NCBI GenBank assembly: GCA_964545475.1
Contig: CAZJGG010000098.1
Span: 1-7,072, forward strand
Source of the DNA: CAZJGG01 sp964545475
GTDB lineage: Bacteria; Bacillota; Clostridia; Lachnospirales; JAISER01
Length of the DNA stretch: 7,072 nucleotides
Reading direction: 5' to 3'
Part shown: in pieces, positions 1 to 5,148 of the stretch
Numbering within the stretch: position 1 is the first letter of the stretch
Layout of the letters: every line of letters starts with the position of its first letter
Translations under genes and position numbers: made by a program
Notes under the pieces: generated by a model
The model's input: the letters and a program-made list of their open reading frames with translations, nothing else
Told to the model about the DNA's origin: nothing
The model's database searches: none

Positions 1-794
1 ATGTTCCACTTCTTTCTTATGCAGTTATGATTCGTGCTTAAGTTGACAGCATTGATGGGGCCGCCCCCAGTGGTAACGTTAACCACATCAAACACTTGAA
101 TTAACCCGGCTGTAGTGCCGGATACTGATACAAAGAACAGGGTTGGCTTAAGTAAAGGCAATGTAACCTTAAAAAAAGTTTGAACCTTGTTTGCCCCGTC
201 AATATTTGCTGCTTCGTAAAGAGATGGAGAAATGGACATAAGCCCGGCTGTTAAAATTACTATGTTGTATCCTAAACTTTTCCATACTCCAATTATGACA
301 ATGGATATTAAGGCAAGGTTTGGGTCTTTAAGCCAAAGCTTTGGTGCTATACCGAAAACACCCAAAAACGAGTTGATCAGGCCACTTTCGCTTGGCAGAT
401 AAATCCAGCTCCACACCACACTTACGGCTACAAGAGAAACAATATGGGGTAAAAAATATATGGCATTAACTAGCGAACTACCCTTAATTCCTTCGCTTAT
501 TAACACGCTCAGCAAAAGAGAAATAGAAATTGATAGAATTACAGTCGCAACCAAATAGACCATAGAGTTTGTAAGCGCATTAAAAAAGCCTGTATCACTA
601 AAAAGCCTAATATAGTTACTTAAGCCGACAAATTCCTTGTTCGGCGAAAACCCATTCCACTTTACAAATGTTAATAAAAACGATTGCACCAAAGGAATAA
701 AGAAAAACGTAATAAACAAGAGATACGTGGGAATAATAAGTAGATATCCTAAATACTGATTCCTCGAGATTACTCTCGCTTTTTTCATAAACAT
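1..794 (-). CDS. ABC transporter permease, sugar type (MalF/UgpA-like), partial
   Basis: Inner-membrane subunit of a binding-protein-dependent ABC importer of the carbohydrate (CUT1) type. The visible 264 residues begin with a basic stretch and a first membrane helix (about residues 13-35), followed by several more hydrophobic segments. The family's ATPase-docking EAA loop is clear: EAA at 194-196, then IDG and a TLP at its end, about residue 213. A GGGP motif lies at 243-246, as is usual near the C-terminus of these permeases. The gene runs off the left edge; the family is usually about 290-300 residues, so roughly 30 are missing. Two starts are possible: ATG at 794 (AAAGG five bases upstream) and ATG at 788 (AAGG six bases upstream). 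The residues after GGGP (from about 250) do not look like the usual family C-terminus, so a frameshift near the edge is possible. The substrate cannot be told; the ATPase and binding protein are not in the window. Confidence 0.88.
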   Translation of the reverse strand, partial: MFMKKARVISRNQYLGYLLIIPTYLLFITFFFIPLVQSFLLTFVKWNGFSPNKEFVGLSNYIRLFSDTGFFNALTNSMVYLVATVILSISISLLLSVLISEGIKGSSLVNAIYFLPHIVSLVAVSVVWSWIYLPSESGLINSFLGVFGIAPKLWLKDPNLALISIVIIGVWKSLGYNIVILTAGLMSISPSLYEAANIDGANKVQTFFKVTLPLLKPTLFFVSVSGTTAGLIQVFDVVNVTTGGGPINAVNLSTNHNCIRKKWN

Positions 795-849
795 CCTTGC
801 CTTTCTCGACCAAAAATATCAAAACAATACCATAACGGTCAAATTTAAT

Positions 850-868
850 TAATCCAATGGCTGGATTA
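850..868. promoter_or_regulatory. Inverted repeat over -10/+1, candidate operator
   Basis: A perfect 7-bp inverted repeat, TAATCCA (850-856) and TGGATTA (862-868) with a 5-base spacer, overlaps the -10 box and the start point of the permease promoter. The position suits a repressor site. No regulator gene is visible nearby, so its partner is unknown. Confidence 0.45.
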
Positions 869-893
869 TATACTCCTCGATGTTAAATGTCAA
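865..893 (-). promoter_or_regulatory. Consensus sigma-A promoter for the ABC permease
   Basis: On the minus strand TTGACA (888-893) and TATAAT (865-870) are separated by exactly 17 bases, a perfect housekeeping promoter. Transcription would start near 858 and give a leader of about 65 bases before the permease start. This suggests the permease is the first gene of its transcript. Confidence 0.85.
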
Positions 894-922
894 TACACAC
901 ACAGAACAAAAGATCTGGCAAT

Positions 923-943
923 ATTTAGTTAAAATTTAGTTAA
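923..943. repeat. Tandem 10-bp direct repeat upstream of the permease promoter
   Basis: ATTTAGTTAA occurs at 923-932 and again at 934-943, an 11-bp period close to one helical turn. It lies about 30-50 bases upstream of the permease -35 box. It could be an activator site or only AT-rich noise. Confidence 0.35.
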
Positions 944-1022
944 TCTGCTTGTTATTTATTAAGTAAAGAGTCAGTTAATATTTTGTCAAATACCTCTACC
1001 TTAAGAGCCTGAACAAATTCTA

Positions 1023-1059
1023 AGGGCTAGTCACCTGAAATATGCAGGTAACTAGCCCT
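1023..1059. repeat. Strong inverted repeat (hairpin), possible terminator without T-tract
   Basis: The arms 1023-1037 and 1045-1059 are 15 bases each and match at 14 positions around a 7-base loop. In a minus-strand transcript the odd position becomes a G-U pair, so the hairpin would be fully paired in RNA read from that side, that is downstream of the ZIP gene. No run of T follows on either strand, so a classical intrinsic terminator is not proven. Confidence 0.5.
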
Positions 1060-1387
1060 CCTGATTGCTCTATATAGCTTTTTGGGACATCACTACTGTT
1101 GTAGTCCCTTGTCTGAATTTAGAACCAGTGTTCAGTAATGGGTTGCCCGAAGTTGAATTGCGATTTTTCGCCATTCGCGGCGGGTTGGCGAAGGCATAAT
1201 AGAGCTAAATATGGCAAGCCGCCGCAACAAAGAATGGAGGAATAATCGCTTTAAAAGGCGGGTAACAGCTTATTGAATACAGGTTCTAAAATATGGGGTT
1301 AAGTAATTATCTGAAACTTGATAGATGATATAAATAAACCGTTTCAACAGTAAATTACTCCCAATAAATAATAAAGAATCACTGGCA
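1060..1387. other. Non-coding stretch with short structured patches
   Basis: No convincing coding sequence was seen in any frame. A small hairpin lies at about 1096-1108 (CTAC, TGTT loop, GTAG). A GC-richer patch holds GCGGCGG at 1177-1183 facing CCGCCGC at 1219-1225, and an overlapping alternative pairing between TTCGCC (about 1168-1173) and GGCGAA (about 1187-1192). The patch stands out from its AT-rich surroundings and could be an old insertion or a structured RNA. No known RNA family was recognised. Confidence 0.4.
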
Positions 1388-2182
1388 CTACCCAAGAATT
1401 ACATCAAGTGCCATCATCAGAAGAAAACCAAACATCACACTGACCGTTCCGGCGTGGGAATGCTCTCCCAAATTACTCTCCGGTATCAGCTCCTCCACCA
1501 CCACATAAATCATAGCACCCGCCGCAAAAGATAGTATCCACGGCATAAGCCCCGAAATAAGGCTTGCAAGCAAAACCGTAACAATGCCGCCGATCGGTTC
1601 AACAATGCCAGAAGCCGCACCATAGATAAAGGCTCTACCCTTTGACATACCCTCTTTTCTCAGCGGCAATGAAATAGCAGCCCCCTCTGGGAAATTTTGT
1701 AAACCAATCCCAATGGCAAGTGCCACAGCTCCTGCCAACACAGCAGGGTCACCGTTTCGTACCGCCATAATAAAAGCAATACCAACCGCCATACCCTCGG
1801 GGATGTTGTGAAGCGTCACGGCCAGTACAAGCATCGTGCTGCGTCTTAGGTTTGTTTTTGGACCTTCTTTTTCTCCCTGCCGAATATGCAAATGCGGAAT
1901 GATGTTATCGAGCAGCATTAAAAAAAGAGCCCCCAATATAAAACCGCCGCCAACCGGAAGCATAACAAATACACCCTGCGCCTCGGCCAAGTCGAGCGCC
2001 GGAAGCAAGAGCGACCATACCGAAGCGGCAATCATCACGCCTGCCGCAAAGCCTAAAAACAACTTACCAGTTTCCGGTTTTATATCGTCCTTAAATAAAA
2101 ATACCATAGCAGCACCGAGTGCCGTTACCAAAAAGGTAAACCCTGTGCCACCTAAAACATAAAGTAATTCTGTTACCATCAT
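1388..2182 (-). CDS. ZIP family metal transporter (GufA-like subgroup)
   Basis: Integral membrane carrier of the ZIP family, which moves divalent metals such as Zn, Fe or Mn into the cytoplasm. The 264 residues give about eight hydrophobic segments, normal for the prokaryotic GufA-like group. The metal-site helices are plain: HNIPEG at 125-130 and QNFPEG at 162-167, with VEPIGG near 194-199 and VEELIPES near 229-236. The loop at about 97-115 carries HLHIRQGEKEG, a short version of the variable His-containing loop of ZIPs. Two adjacent ATG codons (2182 and 2179) share the site AAGGA eight bases upstream of the first. The gene is last in the likely operon, 80 bases after the ferritin gene, with a hairpin between them. 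Its place beside ferritin and a Fur-type promoter favours iron or zinc as substrate, but the metal cannot be read from sequence. Confidence 0.93.
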   Translation of the reverse strand: MMVTELLYVLGGTGFTFLVTALGAAMVFLFKDDIKPETGKLFLGFAAGVMIAASVWSLLLPALDLAEAQGVFVMLPVGGGFILGALFLMLLDNIIPHLHIRQGEKEGPKTNLRRSTMLVLAVTLHNIPEGMAVGIAFIMAVRNGDPAVLAGAVALAIGIGLQNFPEGAAISLPLRKEGMSKGRAFIYGAASGIVEPIGGIVTVLLASLISGLMPWILSFAAGAMIYVVVEELIPESNLGEHSHAGTVSVMFGFLLMMALDVILG

Positions 2183-2218
2183 TCATACCATCCTTGCACA
2201 TAATTGTTTTTGAGCGCC

Positions 2219-2253
2219 ATTAGAGGGTAGTGACTTTATCACTACCCTCTAAT
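2219..2253. repeat. Perfect 15-bp hairpin between ferritin and ZIP genes
   Basis: Arms 2219-2233 and 2239-2253 pair perfectly around a 5-base loop, starting 10 bases past the ferritin stop. The minus-strand transcript has no T-run after it (TGGCGCTC follows), so full intrinsic termination is doubtful. It could be a partial terminator, an attenuator that lowers ZIP expression, or a 3' stabiliser of the ferritin message. Confidence 0.65.
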
Positions 2254-2262
2254 ATTGTGGCA

Positions 2263-2781
2263 TTATAATACGAGAGAGGGCGGAGCATAAATGCGTGTTT
2301 TAAGCTCTGCGTTTAGCATGTAAAGCCCTTTGCCATCACCGGCAAATAGCTCAAACTTGGCGATTAAGTCCTTGCTGTTCTTTTCTTCTTCGCCTTGCTC
2401 TTTTACAAACCAATCTAAGAATTGAGTGGTTTTGTAGTCTTTTGCACTCAGCGCTTCGCTGTAAATTTCGCCAATGGACGCAGTTATCATCTGTTCATGT
2501 GCAAGAACCGCCGCAAGCGCATCTTTAAGCTCGGCATATTCCACCATGGGCCTTGCGATTTCGCAGTGGTTAACAGAGAATCCTTCGTCAAGTAAGTATT
2601 TGCGAAATATAAGAGCGTGGTCAAGCTCCTCTTTGGCTTGAACATCAAACCAATTTGCAAATCCGTCTAAGTTTTTTGCGACAAAATAGCTGCCGATGGC
2701 AAGGTAGAGGTAGGACGAAAAAATTTCCTTTCCAAATTGCTCGTTTAGCATTTCGCATACTTTATTGTTCTGCATGTTCAA
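2263..2781 (-). CDS. ftnA: Bacterial non-haem ferritin
   Basis: Iron-storage protein that oxidises Fe(II) at a di-iron ferroxidase centre and stores it as a mineral inside a 24-subunit shell in the cytoplasm. The 172-residue length is normal. By comparison with E. coli FtnA the ferroxidase ligands are present: E19, E52, H55, E96, Q129 and E132, with Y26 near the first site. The first codon is TTG at 2781, directly after the TAA of the upstream desulfoferrodoxin gene; an ATG lies two codons on at 2775. The only good ribosome site, GAGGGG, sits inside the last codons of the upstream gene, 9 bases from the TTG but 15 from the ATG, which favours the TTG start and translational coupling. Co-expression with desulfoferrodoxin makes sense: one removes superoxide, the other sequesters reactive iron. 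Confidence 0.95.
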   Translation of the reverse strand: MNMQNNKVCEMLNEQFGKEIFSSYLYLAIGSYFVAKNLDGFANWFDVQAKEELDHALIFRKYLLDEGFSVNHCEIARPMVEYAELKDALAAVLAHEQMITASIGEIYSEALSAKDYKTTQFLDWFVKEQGEEEKNSKDLIAKFELFAGDGKGLYMLNAELKTRIYAPPSLVL

Positions 2782-3285
2782 TTATTTACACCCCTCAGAA
2801 TAATCTGACGAAAAGGTTATTTCTGCTTGAGCTGTGCCATGACCATGGTCGCATGTATCATCGCAGGTGCAGTCATTCAATGACTTTTCACAACCACAGT
2901 CGCACATTACCTCCGCTTTCCAAAGCCCGTGCAGATTGCAGTATGCAAACACTTCAAGCGGTTTGTCGTCAATCACGGCAAAAATTGCCGCAGGCTTTTC
3001 GCCGACCTTTATACATTTTCTCTGCCCACCGTTTTTGGTTTGCAGATAGATAAACTCAATATGATGCGCTTCTTCCGCCGGGTGAATGACACTGCCAACC
3101 TCGACATAAACAAGGCGCTCTTTGACCTCAATTTTCGGGATATGCTTTTCGTTCGATGCCTCGACTGTGTTAGGTACAAGCTCGTCCATCTCTTTGCCGC
3201 AGCATATCATGGGTACTCCTGCGTTGTTGATAAGCCCCACGAAATTGCCGCAATGCTTGCATCTGAAAAATTTTTGTGTACACAT
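2782..3285 (-). CDS. dfx: Desulfoferrodoxin (superoxide reductase) with Cys/His-rich tail
   Basis: Reduces superoxide to hydrogen peroxide without making oxygen, a typical anaerobe defence. The N-terminal desulforedoxin-like domain has the Fe(Cys)4 ligands C9, C12, C28 and C29 (CxxC and CC). The catalytic domain has the Fe(His)4Cys ligands H48, H68, H74, H119 and C116, and the catalytic E46-K47 pair before H48. The usual two-centre enzyme ends near residue 126; this one continues for about 40 residues. The tail contains C128, C130, C132, C139, C141, C145, H147 and H149, like a small metallothionein-type metal-binding segment, and ends in a plain acidic stretch. The ATG has AAGAAGG eight bases upstream. 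The gene lies 20 bases after the QueD-like gene and abuts the ferritin gene. The enzyme assignment is firm; the tail's role is unknown. Confidence 0.95.
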   Translation of the reverse strand: MCTQKFFRCKHCGNFVGLINNAGVPMICCGKEMDELVPNTVEASNEKHIPKIEVKERLVYVEVGSVIHPAEEAHHIEFIYLQTKNGGQRKCIKVGEKPAAIFAVIDDKPLEVFAYCNLHGLWKAEVMCDCGCEKSLNDCTCDDTCDHGHGTAQAEITFSSDYSEGCK

Positions 3286-3305
3286 AGTTTTTGCCTTCTT
3301 TCAAT

Positions 3306-3872
3306 CTATTGTTTTTTATATCCGCATTTTGGGCAAACGCCGTTTGCATCCAGTGTAATGCCGCACAGCGGACAGCGGTCGATTTGGTTATGGGGTTCAT
3401 ATTCCTGTGTGGCACCGTTTACGCCGCTGGTGAAGGTAAGTTTTGCGATGTTCATCTTATCCTTTAAGAGGTCGTAAACAATTTTAATCATGCCCTCAAC
3501 GGTCATGGTTTCTTTGGTCACCACCAAACGGCAGTCGGGATAGGCAGTGGCAAGCTCTGTCTTAAAGGCGGGTCCTTTCATATTGTTGGTCGGCGCACCG
3601 TCTTTTATACCCTGTTTCTCGTAAACACCAAGAATGGCAGGCAGAAGAGGGTCATCTTCCCTAAGTATCAGTGCATGGTCAAAATTGCAAAGCAAATCCC
3701 AAGCTGTTTTTTGGATTTCGTTGCACGGAAAAACCATATTGACTCCCATATTAACCGAGTCCTCCACCTCAATGGTCAAAACGCCCGTGTGCCCGTGTAA
3801 ATACTGTGCCTCACCCTTAAATCCGTAAAATCTGTGCGCATATTGCAGGTCGAGCTTTGTAAAACTTCTCAT
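3306..3872 (-). CDS. QueD/PTPS-like protein with insertion and C-terminal zinc ribbon
   Basis: Member of the 6-pyruvoyl-tetrahydropterin synthase / 6-carboxy-tetrahydropterin synthase (QueD) fold family. Visible family marks are AHRF with H13, LHGH with H26 and H28 (the three zinc ligands), DHALI with D65-H66, and TVE at 124-126 in place of PT(A/S)E. Three things differ from true QueD. The catalytic Cys four residues before HGH is Ala22. The pterin-anchoring Glu near the C-terminus appears to be Thr148/Ser149. About 40 extra residues lie between DH and TVE. A zinc ribbon, C167/C170 and C180/C183, follows the domain, giving 188 residues against about 120 for QueD. It is the first gene after the Fur-box promoter, with AAGGAG seven bases before the ATG. 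No other queuosine or pterin gene is in the window, so a role in metal or redox stress is more likely than queuosine synthesis. The exact activity is unknown. Confidence 0.8.
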   Translation of the reverse strand: MRSFTKLDLQYAHRFYGFKGEAQYLHGHTGVLTIEVEDSVNMGVNMVFPCNEIQKTAWDLLCNFDHALILREDDPLLPAILGVYEKQGIKDGAPTNNMKGPAFKTELATAYPDCRLVVTKETMTVEGMIKIVYDLLKDKMNIAKLTFTSGVNGATQEYEPHNQIDRCPLCGITLDANGVCPKCGYKKQ

Positions 3873-3894
3873 TTTAATTCTCCTTTCAAATTAT

Positions 3895-3914
3895 GATATT
3901 GATTATCATTATCA
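3895..3914. promoter_or_regulatory. Fur-type box, operon side
   Basis: GATATTGATTATCATTATC (3895-3913) matches the classical 19-bp Fur box at 17 of 19 positions. As a 7-1-7 site (3900-3914) it differs from TGATAATnATTATCA at one position. The G and C near the outer ends fit Fur rather than PerR boxes, which have T and A there. It lies between the operon -10 box and the QueD-like start. Confidence 0.85.
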
Positions 3915-3916
3915 TT

Positions 3917-3945
3917 ATAGTACACTGGAATTCTTTTCTTGTCAA
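3917..3945 (-). promoter_or_regulatory. Promoter of the QueD-like/dfx/ferritin/ZIP operon
   Basis: Minus-strand TTGACA (3940-3945) is followed after 17 bases by TACTAT (3917-3922). A second, better -10, TATAAT (3914-3919), is offset by three bases, which would need a 20-base spacer. The Fur-type box begins right after the -10, covering the start point, so a bound regulator would block polymerase. Confidence 0.7.
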
Positions 3946-3951
3946 TAGGTA

Positions 3952-3980
3952 TTTACAAATATATTTTTTTGTGATACGAT
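3952..3980 (+). promoter_or_regulatory. Promoter of the Fur/PerR-family regulator
   Basis: TTTACA (3952-3957) and TACGAT (3975-3980) are 17 bases apart, with an extended -10 TGA (3972-3974) that offsets the weak -10. The Fur-type box starts at 3978 and overlaps it. The leader to the TTG start would be about 30 bases. Confidence 0.65.
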
Positions 3981-3997
3981 ATTGATAATCATTATCA
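3978..3997. promoter_or_regulatory. Fur-type box, regulator side
   Basis: GATATTGATAATCATTATC (3978-3996) matches the 19-bp Fur box at 18 of 19 positions and contains a perfect 7-1-7 palindrome, TGATAATCATTATCA, at 3983-3997. It overlaps the -10 box of the regulator gene, so autoregulation is expected. Its near copy 83 bases away faces the other promoter. Confidence 0.9.
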
Positions 3998-4017
3998 TAT
4001 AAAAGGCGGTTAGAGCT

Positions 4018-4380
4018 TTGAAAAACACAGTGCAAAAGCAGGCGGTATTAGGTGTTGTTAACAATATGACAAATCACCCTACCGCCGAAGAGGTTTTTTT
4101 AGAAGTAAAAAAAGAAAACGATGGAATAGGTATTGCCACCGTTTACAGAAATTTGAACAGCTTTGCCAAAAAGGGGCTTATTCGCAAGGTTACGGTGCAA
4201 AATGCACCCGATCGCTTTGATTATCGTCTTGATGATCATGAGCATCTGCTGTGCCAGAGCTGCGGTAGAGTGTTTGATGTGGATGCGGATATTAGAATAA
4301 AACCCAAAAATACAAATATACAAGTAAATGGGTATTCTTTGACTTTACATGGTCTTTGCGAAAATTGTGCATGTCTATAA
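4018..4380 (+). CDS. Fur/PerR-family metal-dependent regulator
   Basis: DNA-binding repressor of the Fur superfamily. The winged-helix part runs to about residue 60 and includes the recognition motif ATVYRNL (40-46). The dimerisation part follows. The structural zinc site is complete: C79/C82 and C114/C117. The regulatory site has H20, D68, H74, H76 and D87, which line up with H37, D85, H91, H93 and D104 of Bacillus PerR. Asp rather than Glu at position 68 is the PerR-like choice. At 120 residues it is short: the helix of about 20 residues that normally precedes this point is absent. The only start is TTG at 4018, since an in-frame TAA lies at 4000-4002; AGGCGG (4004-4009) is eight bases upstream. 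Two Fur-type boxes in front suggest autoregulation and control of the divergent operon. Whether it senses iron (Fur) or peroxide (PerR) is open. Confidence 0.9.
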   Translation: MKNTVQKQAVLGVVNNMTNHPTAEEVFLEVKKENDGIGIATVYRNLNSFAKKGLIRKVTVQNAPDRFDYRLDDHEHLLCQSCGRVFDVDADIRIKPKNTNIQVNGYSLTLHGLCENCACL

Positions 4381-4520
4381 TTTTGTTTTCTTGTTTATTC
4401 CATTTCATATTATTTTTACGCAGTTTATCAGTAATGAAATTCTACCGGCAATGCGCTGTAATAGTTCACTCAAAATAACCGTCCTGGCCTCTGTTTTTCA
4501 CAAACTTTATTTTGGGGCGC
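4381..4520. other. Intergenic stretch between regulator and element debris
   Basis: The regulator stop is followed by a T-rich run (about 4381-4400) but no clear stem precedes it, so a terminator is not supported. No coding sequence was recognised. The left end of the mobile-element debris may lie here, but no end sequence was seen. Confidence 0.35.
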
Positions 4521-4548
4521 TGCGCTATTCAAAATAGCGCACTATACT
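4521..4548 (+). promoter_or_regulatory. 9-bp palindrome next to a -10-like box
   Basis: TGCGCTATT (4521-4529) and AATAGCGCA (4533-4541) form a perfect inverted repeat with a 3-base loop. Directly after it lies TATACT (4543-4548), a good -10 with no clear -35 at the usual distance; the -35 region would fall inside the palindrome. This looks like an operator over an activator-dependent promoter for the small protein at 4582. There is no T-run for a terminator. Confidence 0.45.
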
Positions 4549-4581
4549 CTCCTTATAGATAAATTTTAGGAGGGTTACCCC

Positions 4582-4743
4582 ATGCCAAATTATAAGGAAA
4601 TGTATGTAACATTATTCCGCTCACAAACAAAAGCCATCGACTTACTTCAAAAGGCACAGCAAGAAACAGAGGATATGTATATCGAATCGGATGAGCCGGA
4701 AATAAAGATTTTGCCAATCCGAAAAGACGAAAATCCACCATAA
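4582..4743 (+). CDS. Small 53-aa protein of clostridial mobile elements
   Basis: An uncharacterised small acidic protein that starts MPNYKEMYVTLFRSQ. The first half (about residues 4-33) has the look of a helix with hydrophobic residues at regular spacing, followed by EDMYIESDEPEIKILP and a polar end. The ATG has a perfect AGGAGG (4568-4573) with 8-base spacing, strong support for a real gene despite its size. From memory, similar small proteins occur in Clostridia just before a small membrane protein, in integrative elements, as here; this is recognition, not a search. The next gene starts 17 bases after its stop, so the two are probably co-transcribed. No function is known to me. Confidence 0.75.
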   Translation: MPNYKEMYVTLFRSQTKAIDLLQKAQQETEDMYIESDEPEIKILPIRKDENPP

Positions 4744-4760
4744 AGCGAGGGCGATGAAAC

Positions 4761-5074
4761 ATGAGAATAGCTGCAACAATTCTATTGTTTCCATTAACCA
4801 TTCTACTGACCATTTTTGTGGCAGTGATAGAGTTTCTTACAGAGCGAATAGCGGTACTACTCAACATTTTTTCGGGGATTGTGTACTTAGCCGCACTGGT
4901 GTCGTATGCAGAATATTTCTTAAGATTTCCTTTTGACAGGAAGGTCATGCGCCAACTTTACAGCTTGCAATAATCTCAACTATATTTGCATTTATCCTAA
5001 GTCTTTACTGATTGCCTTGCGCAGCAATTTGGTTGACCGCAAAGCTTGATGAGTTAAATGATACTATAAAATAA
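4761..5074 (+). pseudogene. Small membrane protein of a mobile element, frameshifted
   Basis: The intact first part (4761-4973, 70 residues) has two hydrophobic helices, about residues 3-24 and 30-50, and stops at 4971-4973. The reading continues in another frame from about 4943 to TAA at 5072-5074: GHAPTLQLAIISTIFAFILS, then a TGA at 5009-5011, then LPCAAIWLTAKLDELNDTIK. That continuation is hydrophobic and ends in the AxWLxxKLxxLN pattern I associate with the C-terminus of this element-borne family, where the TGA would be a Trp. The break is a single-base change between about 4936 and 4946. AGGG (4748-4751) lies nine bases before the ATG. The original product was probably about 104 residues. 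The truncated form may still be made, but its function is unknown. Confidence 0.6.
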
Positions 5075-5089
5075 ATATAAAGAATATAT

Positions 5090-5128
5090 AAAACACAGGT
5101 TGGAGAAAGTTCCGGACCTGTGTTTTTT
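5090..5128 (+). terminator. Intrinsic terminator before the relaxase remnant
   Basis: An 11-bp stem (5090-5100 with 5116-5126) encloses a 15-base loop that can pair further (GGA with TCC), and the right arm runs into six T bases (5123-5128). This is a good intrinsic terminator for the small membrane-protein transcript. The palindrome lies only 20 bases before the relaxase start, so a second role in the transfer region cannot be ruled out. Confidence 0.8.
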
Positions 5129-5148
5129 GATTGGAGAGGAGGTTTATT

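Noticed and set aside
1836..2162. 108-residue plus-strand open frame
   Set aside because: Antisense to the ZIP transporter coding region; composition is a mirror of the membrane protein codons.
2929..3477. 182-residue plus-strand open frame
   Set aside because: It lies antisense to the desulfoferrodoxin and QueD-like genes, both of which have clear motifs and ribosome sites; it shows no family motif.
3895..3997. PerR boxes
   Set aside because: The outer positions are TGA/TCA as in Fur boxes, not TTA/TAA as in PerR boxes.
4553..4948. 131-residue minus-strand open frame
   Set aside because: Antisense to the small 53-aa gene and the membrane-protein gene; no ribosome site or family likeness.
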